DNA of 64,000 nucleotides from NCBI GenBank assembly GCA_950022295.1, contig OX465599.1:5146001-5210000 (forward strand). The letters are read 5' to 3'. The position numbers and the translations under genes are program-made. Under the pieces are notes generated by a model, which saw nothing but the letters and a program-made list of their open reading frames with translations, was not told the origin of the DNA and did no database searches. Source of the DNA: Bromus sterilis (taxonomy: Eukaryota > Streptophyta > Magnoliopsida > Poales > Poaceae). The stretch's first letter is position 1. Each line of letters begins with the position of its first letter. This document shows, piece after piece, positions 43,652-56,629 of the stretch.

Positions 43652-46600
43652 GTCTCCCACTTGCACTAGAGTACAAATAATCTAGTTGCATTTTCTCTGG
43701 ATCATAACTCCTTATTGATCATGCTTGCCCGTGGAAGAGGTTGTATCAACGGTCTGGGTACCATTCAGAACCGTATGTCCTTTTGCAAATCATAATGTCA
43801 CCTAATTTGACATTCCTTCATTATCCACTATAATGATGAGGTATATATATTTGGCGGTGAAGTGAGACTTCGTTTGCTGTGTCATTGCAATGACATCCGG
43901 TGAGTCAGAGGACTTTCCCATAGTCATGCACACTTGAAACTCACTCAATCAGAAGTCGAACTTCTTAAGCCATAATATAACTCCTGCTATTTCTAAAGCA
44001 GCCACATCAATGTAGATTCAATCCTTAGTGCATTGTATGCAACTTTGATGTCTAACCATGTTTCTTTCAACTTAGGCATTCATTACTATGATATCTCAAT
44101 TTTCTAGGTTAGTGTCAAAACTTGAACCAATATAACATTTATGGTCAAGTCCACTATCCTTTACAAATTTGAGATGTATCCTCAGTTCTCTTCAGACACT
44201 GAAGGATAAACTTAACTCTTTGTTCAATGATTTACTCATAAATCATATCACAACATGTTCTTACTACTAAGAACTTGGGTCACATTACGTCGAGTACAAA
44301 ACTCTGTTTTATATGAAAGAACCTATGACAAAAGCATAGAGGATCCAACACATCCATTTCTTTCATTAACCATTAACCATTGTTCTTGTACTGAGATTAA
44401 CTCAACACTTCTCTTGGATATACAAGTAAGGACCACTTCTTGACTTGTCCCATTCTAAACTCCTTCAGAATCTTATCCAGGAAAGTATTACGACTCAATG
44501 TTATTAAACACATATCTATCTTAATAGATCGTCAATGCTTAATACTTATTCATCTTCATTTATGAAAGATTCAAATAATCATTAACACCAACTGCACCAT
44601 TCATAATATGTTATCCATATATGAGAATGTTATCATGCTCCCACTCAAATATGTCATGTACATATTAAGTTATAGGATAACACTCATATTGCTCCCACTC
44701 AAATATGTCTGCCACATATAAGACAAGGATAACATCCACATGGCTCCCACTTAGATATGTCAGACACATATTAAGTTCAGGATACTAACCACATGGCTCC
44801 TACTCAAATATGTCATTTACATATAAGTCTAGGATAATACTCCCATAGCTCCCACTCAAAATATGTCGTCTACATATTAAGTTTCAGGAAACTATTCAGC
44901 TCCCACTCAGTTTCATGCAAATGCATGTTTCCTCGATATTTTGGTTAAGTCCAAAATCCTTTGATCATCCATCAAAATGAGAATTCAGTTTACGAGACAC
45001 TATTATCCATATGTTTTTCCAGAACCTTCTTGTTGTACCAATTACAACACTTCTTCAAATACATGATTTGAGGAAGTCACGGTATTGATAACAATCCTGG
45101 ATTAATCATAGTGAATATCCCTTTGCCTCAAGCATTGCTACACATTGTAGTCAACCCATTGAATTTGTCAGAAACAATCTTTGTGACAAACCAATCTTGA
45201 CGTCCCTTTGATGTTCACATTTATTCCTCATAACTCTGAAGTTATTGTGAATATCAAGTAACCTCCTTACCTGATAAGATTCAAGCAATCTTAAATGTAA
45301 CTGAACATAGGATTTCATGACTCATAGTCATATCTCGTACTTAGGTCCACCATCGCTTCTTTGTAGTTCGTAGGAATGTCTTGTTCCATTAACATGACAA
45401 GTGAATCATGAATATCATTTTGCACCAAGGGGCAAATATATATTCTTCAATCCTACCTTTCTCAGTAAAAGCTCCCATCAGAAGATCATGATCATTATCA
45501 TTAGTTTCTCCTCTTATTGTAGAGCTTTGCTTCCAGAACATATTCCGTTGCACTACTCTGACATTTGGAGGCAAGGTCAATTACCTTGGTTGAACTTTCA
45601 CTTTTTTTCCATTACCACATTTATCAAGAACAATTCTTGACAAACACCAAACATAGCAATACAAGTTTTTCTCCTTTTGGTTCTAGTTGTGGAAGATGCA
45701 TCCATAGTTGTCTAAGGATACACTACAAAGATAATTTATCTTACATAAATCAAGCTTCCTAGAAACCACAACACACCATGACATATATAGTGTTGGTTTC
45801 CACGAACTCAGATGGTTCCCTATGCTGAAGTGAGTGTTTGCATATTAAATTAATAACTCTAAACAATAATAACGTAACTTGGTAAGAGATAACTTAGACC
45901 ATACACTTTTTCATAGAATATGATCACAATGTTCAGGCACGTCAATCATATTGAAGTGTCTCAAGACATTGCAATTTGTGGAACAACTTTCACACAAGTC
46001 TTTATGCCCAAGACTAACTCAAAACATGTGTCACTTTGATCAAATCGTAGAGACTTGTTTTTCTTGTTAATTTAATATCCATCTTTACTCTGAAATCCCT
46101 TTTGATCATATTAAATTATTTCAGACTCATGTTTCATTAGTGAATACAAATATTCATCTAAGTCCACATACGAATCACGAAATAATGAAATTCACCACAT
46201 GCTGACATACGATACATCACAATGTATGATACTCAACAATCAGTACACATTCCGTTTACCAGAATGCGAGGTTTTAGTCATCTCACCTAAAAGGCATGGT
46301 TTGTATGTGTCAAGAGATCAAGTATCTTAAGACATCATCATACCATTCATGACTTAAACTGTAGTGTCCTTATTAAGCCTGGATATTTCTTGGCATTACA
46401 ATATTTCTTATAAATGATCAAACAACTATCATCAATATAAGAATAACTCATTCATAATCGTAATGTGACCATAAGAGATATCACTCATAAAAGGAGAACA
46501 ACTGACTTGTTTCTCACTAATATGAATAATTGTCTTCGCAAGATGCAAGACACACTAATAAATTCCTCATTCAAACGATTATAAAATTTATTCATATATT

Positions 46601-48371
46601 AATCAATTGATAGATATAGAGGGAGAGTGTTGTCGACCATCAACTATCTTGATTACCGTCAGCACACATTGTCACCTCATCCCTTCCAAGCCACTCTCAA
46701 GCAGTAAGTTCAAGCATCAAATACTTAATCAACCGCAATTAGTGTTTCGTGGGGAAAACATTTATAACTCGTATATCAAATATACCTTCTCCGTCAATGA
46801 CCATTCCTGCATTGGTTCTACTCTTAAAGTTCTTGACTTTAACCATGACCTCATGACAAGTGAACGATTCTCCTTTATGACATAATCCAGACATGGTCTT
46901 TGTAACTGGGAGGAAGCGGATGCAACTCCCCAGTTATCGCAAAGTAACCAGTCATTCAGTAGTCCAAGTTATACACAAGGTGTTCCATGTATCTTATACA
47001 TTTTCCAAGTGACTTTCTCAGCAGGTTGTTCCTTCCACTATAGTTGAAAGAAACCCCGTCCATATACTCATATTCCATTACTCTGATTTGTGACCAAGTG
47101 CTTTCAAGTTCACCTAGCACGTCATACGTGTTGGTTAACATGCATTCACAATTCAGATTTCATAGAATGAATTATGGTGTATTGGACAGTCATTCATAAG
47201 TGACGGTGAGTACGATACTCATCATCATCTTCCTTGAATACGGAGTTAACAGGTGTATCTCGTAGCAGTTCTTTGTATTATGTTTAGGAAGTCATTACTA
47301 ACGAGTATGTCTCTAATGGTGTTGGTACACATCAATGAAGTAAGACCCATTTACCTTAAGTTCTATCATACTAAAAGAGCCATAGTTCTAAACATTGGTA
47401 TGACATTATCTACAATGATATTTGCAAAGACATGAAGATTAAGTTCATAATGTGGAGTTTCAATTTGATTTCAAAATTCTAGAAAGCTCCCACTTAGATA
47501 AACACCTCTCAATTTAACTAAGTGATTACACAATCCCAGCCCCCATACCTCCCCCGATATGTACGGCCCAGTATGCGAACCAGGTAGGCCTCTAAGCCAA
47601 TCACATCAGGCATGTGGCTCGTGCTCGACCTTTCGGTCTCCTGTGTTCCAGGCCCGCATCTACATACGTCAAGCCTGCCAATCGAACCTTGATGTTAGCT
47701 GTTCAGCAAGGCCATATCTGCATATGCCAGGCTTGCCGAACCCAACCTCATGTGAACTCCATTTAATATGTAGGACAACTCCGGTATGTACGGAGCATCA
47801 AGCCATATGGGAGAACCTTCCAGGCGGTGCCCACCAAGGGAGAACACAATGTTGGTATTGTGAGAGATGGTCCTGTTTCGTGCTACCGTCGATATATCTA
47901 GCATACTAGCATAAAACAGGAAGTAAAACTGTAAATCATACAACCGATGATTCCCCCTTACATGAAAATTAAAGTTAAAAACGCCTTTCTACTTTATCTT
48001 TTGCAAGTTTTACGTGGCTGTTAGGGGTTTCGAGAAAAGAATCGTTTCTATCCTACGAAAACAAGCCACAACACCAATCCCGCAATTGTCTGTATTACAC
48101 CCCTGTCGGGGCCCTCCGTTGTAAACATCTTCGCATCGCTAATGCAGAGAGACAGACACCCCCCTAGCCACTTTATATGGTACAAGCCATAAGTCAAGCG
48201 TGGAACCAGTCTCGCGTAAACGCGTAAGGTCGGTCGGGGGCCGCTTCATCAAACATTGCCGCAACGCTAAATGAGTACACGTGAGAGGGTAACAATTGAG
48301 AATTTATGCCCACGTACTAGATGTGTTCTATCCGTACAATACATCTACGCATAGCCTTGCTCTGATACCAC
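43652..48371 (-). other. Internal domain, non-coding
   Basis: The left part shows a six-unit tandem array (44637-44910). 47510-47960 has recurring GCCAGGCTTGCC-type phrases. 48100-48340 is leader-like with GGAACCAGTCTCGCGTAAACG. Stops are dense in all frames. Confidence 0.65.
44637..44910 (-). repeat. Six tandem 51-54 bp units carrying a purine-tract-like motif
   Basis: GCTCCCACTCAAATATGTC or a close variant begins at 44637, 44691, 44743, 44796, 44848 and 44899. On the minus strand each unit ends in GAGTGGGAGC, close to the element's own purine tract AAGTGGGAGAC. Confidence 0.85.
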
Positions 48372-50179
48372 TGTTGGGGTTCGGGGCAGAAAACACAAAT
48401 TTTTCCTTGACCTACGATACCCAATCCCAAGACCTATGCTATGCTGATGCAAGTAACGGACAGAAATAGATCACATACCAGTATGTAGTCCGTTAAGCGG
48501 GAAACGTTCCCGCATGAACGTGGTTGGTGTAGTCGTACCGGCAATCCCCGATGCCGCGCAGATCCATGATGACTCCTGTAGCCACCCGATCCTTGCAGAC
48601 CGATGATGGGATTACGTCCCCGTCGGAACGTTGCTGATGAAGACCTCGCGATACGGCCACGACGATGAAGTAGCACCATAAGTGTAGTGCCTCGCGGGAT
48701 TATACACATACAGTATACCCGACGTCCCTCCGGGCTCCGAACCAGTAGAGCAGCGGAAAGAAGATGGATTCGGATCCCGATTCCAGCAGCACGACGGCGT
48801 GCATATAGTGGAGAAATCCCCAACCAAGTGTAGACTCCAAACAAGGGGAGTCCACTCGAGGAAGGAGAAAGGAGGGAGAGAGATGAGAAACTTTTCTCAA
48901 AAATATGATGATTAAAAGGGCACCTCTACCCCTCCTTATATAGGACAAGGAGGGGTGACACCCCCCTCCACTTCCGGGGTGGGACTAATCCCAAGGGAGG
49001 GGGGTGGCGCACCAATAAGGGGGGTGGGCCCCCTCATGGCGCCATGGCCCATGGGGGAGGACTCCCTCTCCCCCTAATGGGCCCTATGAGGCCCATATGC
49101 CTTTTAATTCATTTTTAATTATATTTAAATACATTTTAATATTTAATTCACATAATTAAATAATAAACATATATTAAACATTATTAAATATATTTTGAAC
49201 CTTTCAAAATACCCAGAACAACTTTCGGCCTTCATCGGAACAATTCCGGTCATCACCGGAACAATTCCGGTGTTCTCTCCAATTTCTCCGGTGATCCCGA
49301 ATCAATCCTTACTGCGTCGAGTACCCTTAAGTATAACACCCTACGGTCCGGGAAACAGCATACATGATCGAGACAATTCTCATTGATCAATGACTAATCA
49401 ATTGGACCTGGTTACAATCCTTGATAGCCCCTGCGCTTCCATCGAATGAACTTCAATCGCTGTTGGATCCGTTAACCGTGTGCGTGTTCCATTTGTCCTG
49501 TGGTACTTTGCTTGTCCGAGGTTTGATCATCGGTATCCAATATACCTAGTTCGTCCTCATTCTCAACAAACAAGTTTACTCGTTCCCGTGATATTACAAC
49601 TCCGTGACCTAGTCACACGTTTGCAAACTTCATGATGTAACATCACCGAGTGGGCCCAGAGTACCTATCCGTCACACACGGATGGACAAATCCCGCTTTG
49701 ATCTATTTGCATACTCATCAACCATCTATTTCGGAATACCCAAAGTGCTCCGTTATAGCCAGCATATTTCAGTCAGGCGGTGGGATACAAATCAAAGCAT
49801 CCTAATAGATCGTAATTACGTATGATCATTACGGTCAAAGGATCTGGTCACTACGTTATAGTTATCGCAATGTCGAACTATGTGACTTGATCACATCGCA
49901 ACACTTCTGGTGGGTGTATGTCCATCATATCATTATCCAATGATACAACTCCATTGTCAACAGACGCCATTGTCTCATGATCAGGAAACCTTGATCATCA
50001 ATCGTCCAATGGACTAGTATACTAGGGTTAACTAGGGACCTGGTTGTTTGTATACCACACATGTATTAATGTTTCCGCTTAATACAGTTCTAGCATAGTA
50101 TCAAACATATTATGAACTAATGGAATATGCTCGATAAAACATATTTTATTTGCCTCTAGGGCACATTCCCAACACATGG

Positions 50180-51053
50180 TAGTGGTTCAATAGATGCAAC
50201 TTGATCTTCTGCTTTAAGCCTAGCTAATGGCTCTAAAGAAGCGCTTTCGGGAGGCAGCCCGCAACGAATTTAGGTTTTTCTTTTTGCTTTTGTTCTGTTC
50301 TTAGTGGTCTTGATGTTTGTTACTACTGTAGCAACATCATTGTATCTTTATTTTTCAAGCTTTGTGCCAAGTTTGGCCTCATACGGCAAGGGAAGTAAAA
50401 GTTGTGACATGCTGTCCAGAAAACAGATTCTGTCCTCGTGACTAAACAAATTCCAGAAAAATCCAAGTTCATCTTTTTGAGCTGAAAAGTTTACACAGCG
50501 TGCTCTATACAATTACGAAACTTCCGTATGTTCTGAGTTTTTTTATTTGAGTTGCAGAAGTACCTCGAAAAAATTCCCCTTTCTCTGTTGTTCTGTTTTT
50601 CTCAGCTTCTGCCCCAGTTTTTCTTTTCGTAGTTTTGCAATCCTTAAGCTTGCTTTTTCTTTGCAAAAAATTTTGTGCAGGCAAGAGAAACAGTAGCTCT
50701 TTCTGGAAATCTTTATTTGCAGTAGAGAAAAATTATTTTATTAGGGTACTAACCTCTCTAATCAGCCTACGATGAGTTATGTATGAAGGGAGTTTTCAAG
50801 TGCGCGACGGAAGGTGATGAAAGAAGATCCAGGAGTGTCAAGCGCTCAAGCTTGGGGATGCCCAAGTGCACCCCCAATAAATATTCAAGGAGACTCAAGC
50901 GTCTAAGCTTGGGGATGCCCCCGGTGCATCCCCTTCTTCATCAACAATCATCGGTCTGTCTTTCGTTGCACTATATTTTTATCACTTCATGCCTTATGTG
51001 CTTTGCTTGGAGCGTCTCGCTCTTTACTTTTCTAGGTTTGTTTTTCTTTCTTT
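50180..51053 (+). other. Athila-like element, 3' non-coding part, segment 1
   Basis: After the end of the gag remnant (TAG, 50271) no gene is seen. AAGCTTGGGGATGCCC occurs at 50848-50863 and again at 50905-50920, both like the purine tract beside the 3' LTR. Confidence 0.6.
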
Positions 51054-51061
51054 GCTGTAGT

Positions 51062-52037
51062 CAGTGGCGGATCTAGGATTTGAAGTTACCCGGGGCGAAT
51101 TTTTAAAGGAAGATGAAAAATCAAAGCCACAATGCAAGTAAAATAAGATGATCGACAAAATTAATTCATCATTTAGTATGCATCCAGGCAAATCGATAAA
51201 CAAAGTTATTGGTTTAAAATAGTTTCATTCTCAAGACCTAAGATAAAAAATATATAACCCATAAAAAATGTATAAAGTGTAACTTGGACTCCCGCTTGTT
51301 GAATCTTCATTCTTCGTCCCAATGACTAATCTTCAAGTCCATTAGGTAACTAAATTTTTTAATCTGCTTCATCTTATTAGGTTCCTATAATATTAAATAT
51401 CATAATTAATGTTTAGTATTTAACTTTCAAGAATTAGGCCAATATGCCAAGACTAAGAAAAATGATAGAACACAAAAGAAGAAGATTAGGGGAGATCGAA
51501 GAACCTGCTGATTGCTGCCTCTATTGACTGCGAGCTTGCCGTTTTAAAGCGATGCTACCTCTCGTGTGGATGGTACCATGGACAGGTGAAATTCCTTCTT
51601 CTTCTCATACAGCACCATGAAGGCATGAATGGTTGGAGTCTTGGAGAGGGATCTGGGCAGTGCCGCGGCAGTGCGCATGGCGGCGTGTGATTGCGTGATG
51701 CGCGCTGATGCATTACGACAGCAGTTAACCTATCGATAGGATAAGAGGAGTTGGAAGCGTTGAGCTACATAAAATAATGGGCTCACCGTGGACTGACTAA
51801 TGCTTGTGGAACAGTTCATTTGGGCCTTACTCGCTAGCCCATGTGACAACTCAAAGCGAATCGTTATTTCCTCACCTCTTCTTCCTGCTCGACTGGACCT
51901 TGGACAGAAGTCAGAGAACCTACACGAGCTCATTTCCCATGGCAGACACTAGCCGAATCAGTAGAGGGGGGACCTTAGTTTTCAAATTTTACCCGGGGCG
52001 GCCGCCCCTACATGACCCCACGCTGGCGCCGCCCCTG
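51062..52037. mobile_element. Non-autonomous hAT element
   Basis: An 8-bp duplication GCTGTAGT (51054-51061, 52038-52045) flanks ends CAGTGGCGGATC and the inverse CAGGGGCGGCGCC. Longer facing segments (ACCCGGGGCG near both ends) extend the terminal repeats. No transposase frame is seen in 976 bp. Confidence 0.9.
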
Positions 52038-52045
52038 GCTGTAGT

Positions 52046-54090
52046 AACAAGTTAGACCCCAACTTACTCTTTTGTGTGGGAGATAAACACGCTCCACTTG
52101 AACTAGAACTCCTCATAGGATTTGCATGCTTATTTCTTTTAGCTGTGAGTTGTTCTTTTTCTTTTCTTAGCTGCTGGTCTGTTTAGTTGTAATGCTTTAG
52201 TTTTTCTAGAGCTTTTCTTTTCAGGTTGAACTTTCTATAGGTTGCATGTTTTATCTTGTTAGAGAGTTTGCCTGTTGCACTGAGTTCTGTGTCTTGACTA
52301 GAAAGTAGGTAGTTAAAGTTGCTTTTCTTTTTGAAGTAGTAACTTGCAATAGTTTTGAGGTATTGACTAGAGTAATGTTTGAACTTTTGGTGTCAAGAGC
52401 TCTTGCCTATTAGTGATAGATGTCGTATTTTGGGCAATCCGTGTGTTTTTCGAAAACCAAAAACCCCTGTTGAGAACTCTAGCTACTAGATGGATCACTA
52501 ACCTCTGGAGGGTTCGAATATTAGAGTACACTCACATACCATGAGTTGAGGATGCGCAAGGATAACCAAACCCCCATACACTCCTCCTCGGGGTACCTGT
52601 CTCTTTGTGAACCTCCTATTAGATTGAGAGTTACCGATAATAAAGTGCATGAGTTCTTCGGACTAATGTGAGTATTCGAAAGTTGACACTTCCACCTACC
52701 CATACTTTTTCTAGCCTCTTCGGTACCGTGCATTGCCCTTTCTCACCTCGAGAGTTGGCGCATACTTCGCCGGTGCATCCAAACCCTTGGGATGATACGC
52801 TCTGTCATCATAAGCCTCATTATATCTTTCCTCAAAACAGCCACCATACCTACCTACAAGGCATTTCCATAGCCTTTTCGAGATACATTGCTATGCAACA
52901 TCCACCCTCTCATGACTTGATCTTCATGTCATACATGCTACTTGCTTGATCGATGAGACGCATGCTAGTTGGGCCTTGCCCTAATCATTGCTACATGACG
53001 CGCTAGTATCATTGCATATCCTGCTATCCTGGCAGAGGCATACATTTGCATCATGATTAGTTACATTTTCTTTTTGTGAGTACCTTTGTAAAGTGTGAAA
53101 GATCTCCTATATTCTTGTAAAATATAGAGTATTGCCCCTAAAGTGAGGAAAAGATCCCAAGGAGGACAAAATCAAAAGATCCCAAAGAGGACAAATGAGA
53201 GTTAAATAGAAAGAGCCATTGAGGCCATCAAAAAAATAAAAAATAAAGAGAAAAAGAGAAAAAGAAAAAAAAAAAAGGGGGCATACTACTATTCCTTTTG
53301 AGAGATCCACACTAGTACTTCATCTTCTATCCCTTGTACTCCATAGAGATTATCATCATGCATATAGCTATGTGGGGAACTTTTACACTATAGAACTTGG
53401 CTTGTATATTCCAATGATGAGCCTCCTCAAACGAGCTCTAGGTCTTCTTGAGCAAGCAAGTTAGATGCACCCCCACTAGTTTCATTGGAGAGCTTTTAGC
53501 TCACATGTGCATCCGTTGTATGGCAATCCCTACTCCTCACATCATATCTATCATATGGCCTTCTCTCGCCTATGATTGTCCTGATTGATGTGAGCCTTTT
53601 ACACACCTTTTTGTCTTCTTCCTCCACCTCTTCTTTCTGTTTCGCCTTTTAGGTGTCAACTTTCTTGCTCACGCTCATCCATTACATTAGTGCTCAAAAT
53701 ATCGAAAGGGAGTGGATCAGTTTGACTTGTACCTGGCTAGTGGTCTGGGGACGAGTCCAGATAAGAATCCAAAGGAGACTAAGTGTGAAACTTTAGTAGA
53801 TAGTTGTTCTCAACAACCTTTTTTCTCTTTCTTCCCAGTCCCTTGCTTGCACGCAAACACCATCTGGAGACATTCGAGTCATGGACAGCAAGAGCTCTTG
53901 CACCTTTTGTTCTTTTGTTGCTTGTGTTAATGCCAATATAGACTCTTGCCTGTTAAGACTTGAATTGAATTGCATGCTTTGATTGCTTTACTTAACAGTC
54001 CTTATTTGGTTGTGTGGCATGTCACCACAGAAATTATGCTTGTTATCATTTACCTACTCGAGGACGAGAAGGAATTAAGCTTGGGGATGT
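52046..54090 (+). other. Athila-like element, 3' non-coding part, segment 2
   Basis: No coding motif. 53140-53280 is strongly purine-rich (GATCCCAAGGAGGACAAA, then an A/G run). It ends in the purine tract AAGCTTGGGGATGT that primes plus-strand synthesis, directly before the 3' LTR. Confidence 0.65.
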
Positions 54091-55700
54091 TGATACGTCC
54101 CAAACGTATCTATAATTTCTGCTTGCTCCATGCATGTTTTGTGTGACTTTTCCATGTTTTGGTTGAACTTTATTACACTTTTAAACCAATTTGGACTAAC
54201 CTACTAACTCAGTGCACCCAGTTGCCAGCTTCTGGTTTTCTGCAGTTTTTGTTTTTCAGGTTTTCCGGCTGATTAAAGTGCCCAAAAAATTCCGCAAAAA
54301 TTATATTAAAAATCAGCGGGCAGGAAGCTTCCGGAATAACCAAGGGAGAGAGCCGGGACCACCACCAGGGAGCCAGAAGGGTCACTGGCGCGGCCCCAAC
54401 CCTAGGGCGCGCCAGGCACCCTCCTGGCTGCCCTCGGTGGCCCCTCGACGTCCCCCTTCGCCTATATAACCCCCTCGGGGTAGAAACCCCTAAACAAGAA
54501 CTCTTTTTCGCGGAAACCTCTCTATTTCGCCGCCGCCGCCGTTTTCAGATCGGGGCTGCCTGGAGAAGCTGTCCCGGCACCCTGCCGGAAGGAGATCACC
54601 CCTCCGGGATACCATCCATAGCCATGGACGCCTCCCGTATGTACCGTGAGTAGTCCCCCTTGGACCATGGGTCCGTGATCAGTAGCTATGTGATGTCCTC
54701 TCCCTCTTTTATGCTTCCACTTTCGAGACCTCGTGAGCTGTCTCACATGATCGAGGCACCTATGTAATTTTCTGTTGTTGCTATGCTGAGTTTGTTGGGA
54801 TCTGATGGATTATGAGACTATGTTCAGATTGTGATGAGTAATATATTTGGTTTGCCCTTTTATATTTTGTTCTTGAGTAAATTCTTGCATGTTCTCCGTT
54901 GCAGTATTTGCTTTGGCCAAGTTATTTGCTTGCAACTCCAAGAGAGAGCGTTATGCTCGATTGTGGGTTCAGCCCCTTGATGTCTAGCTTGAGTGACAGA
55001 AACATGAGACTAAGGGATGTGTTGTTGCCACCAGGGATAAAACAACGGTGATTGTGCCTATTGGTGCAAGAATTGTTTACTTTACGCAAAGTTCTTTTAA
55101 TGCAGTTGTCTGTTGCTTTGAGTTTACACTTTGCGTGAGATTCGCAACTTAATACCAGCGAGATGTTCTGGATAGATATCTCAAGGTGGATGATTCGTAG
55201 TAGATGCAGATGGATTTCGGTCTACTTACCTTGGCGTACTGCCCATTGCTTTTGAGCCCTTCCTTTCTTTGCAGCATAGTTAGCATTGCGGTGCCTTCAT
55301 AATCCTGTCAATTGCCCAACTGTGATTTGTTTACCTCGCTAGAATTGTTATCGTCTTTTGGGAGAGAGACATCACTAGTGAAAATCACGGGACTCCGGTC
55401 CATCTTCATACCATTGTTCACACCCACTATTTATCTTTCTGTTTTAACTTTTACTAGTACCTTTTTATCTCTTGCGTTTGATCATTTGTAAACGACAAGG
55501 CCGGAGGAATTGATAACTCCTCTGAACTCGTTGGGAGCAAAGTTATTTGTTTTGTGCAGGTCCACGACAACTCCACGCATCAGAATAATTTCTGGCGCCG
55601 TTGCCACCTATCGTACTTATCGTTGAGTCCTACTGGAGACAAACATTGGTATCTTTACTGAGGGAAATTACCGCTACGCTGCATCTGAACCTTCCACTTG
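54091..55700 (+). repeat. 3' LTR of the Athila-like element, end missing
   Basis: Matches 39195-40796 nearly base for base and stops after CTTCCACTTG. The last ~30 bp of the LTR, the target duplication and the remaining Harbinger sequence are absent, which points to a deletion at this border. Confidence 0.9.
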
Positions 55701-56620
55701 CATACAAACATATTTTATCGTAAAACTTTGCAGACAAGTAATATACATTTATATGTAAGTGTAAATTTGTTTTTAGATTTTTTTGAAACCTAAAAATGAG
55801 ATTTTAAAAATTTCAAAATTAAGGAAGGCATGGAGCTCATGATCCAAAAGCAATTCCCCACATCAAAATATTATGAAAGTTAAATTTCCGTGTCATCTAA
55901 GATCTCACTCAAATTTCCCCACATCGAAATATTGTTTCGTTTTCCCTAAGAAACATATAGGGTGTGTTTGATTTGAGCCCCAACTAGCCCCACCAAAAAA
56001 ATGGCATAACCAAAGCGTGGGCATGACCAAAATTTTAGTAGCTTGGAGATGATTGTTTTGTAGCCATCACGGCGTCCAAAATTTTGGCAAAACACACCTC
56101 TTATTTGGTTTGCATCCGACTACAACCTTTGACCATGGTAGTCCTGTAAATATTTGAGATATATTTGGTAGAAAAAATATGCCGTCATCATCATGATCAT
56201 GCTTCTTCAAATGTATGTATTTAACACAAAAATACATCTAGATATATCCGTTTGAGCGATAAGTAATATTGATCAGAGACCATAGTATTTTTGTTCTACG
56301 CTTTTAAATAATTATATTTAGCATTAAAATACATCTAGATACATCCGTTTGAGTCATAAATAATATGAATCAAATATAATAGCGTTTTGGGCTTAGTATA
56401 TGTGAGCGTCTGCGTTATACTGTGTTCTTAAAAAAATCCAAGATATCAGTCAAAATTCTCGCCCTAAAAAAGGGTCTCCTTCAAAATGAGCGGTGGCTTT
56501 TGTTTTCGCTACAACCTACAAGAAACAAAAGAAAATCCGGTATTTATTCCTAGTCATGAGTACTCCATTTTTACAATTGGTATACTTCATAGGTCTTGAA
56601 AAACAAACTTGCTAGTGCAA
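55701..56620. other. AT-rich intergenic DNA
   Basis: Contains two direct copies of an AATACATCTAGATA(C/T)ATCCG phrase (near 56230 and 56322), remnants of a MITE. No gene is seen. Confidence 0.45.
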
Positions 56621-56629
56621 AAACGAATA

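Larger units (their letters stand above)
41848..50174 (-). mobile_element. Full-length LTR element without coding capacity (copia-type ends)
   Basis: Target duplication CATGG at 41843-41847 and 50175-50179. LTRs 41848-43651 (1804 bp) and 48372-50174 (1803 bp) are nearly identical, so insertion is fairly recent. On the minus strand the LTR starts TGTTGGGAATGTGCCCTAG; the primer site TGGTATCAGAGC lies at 48370-48359 and the purine tract CAAGTGGGAGAC at 43663-43652. These ends match the BARE/Angela type. The 4.7-kb internal part holds no frame longer than about 120 codons and no RT or integrase motif. It is a non-autonomous or LARD-like element that would depend on proteins from an active relative. 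Confidence 0.93.
39195..55700 (+). mobile_element. Athila-like, gag-only LTR retrotransposon
   Basis: Two near-identical LTRs (39195-40826 and 54091-55700) start TGATACGTCCCAAACGTATC. A tRNA-Asp-type primer site (TGGCGCCGTTGCCGGGG, 40837-40853) follows the 5' LTR, and a purine tract AAGCTTGGGGATGT (54077-54090) precedes the 3' LTR. The right LTR lacks its last ~30 bp, and the target duplication (GGGAG on the left) cannot be confirmed. Without its guests the internal part is about 4 kb and holds only gag; no RT or integrase is visible, so it is non-autonomous. It hosts a full LTR element and a hAT element. Confidence 0.9.
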
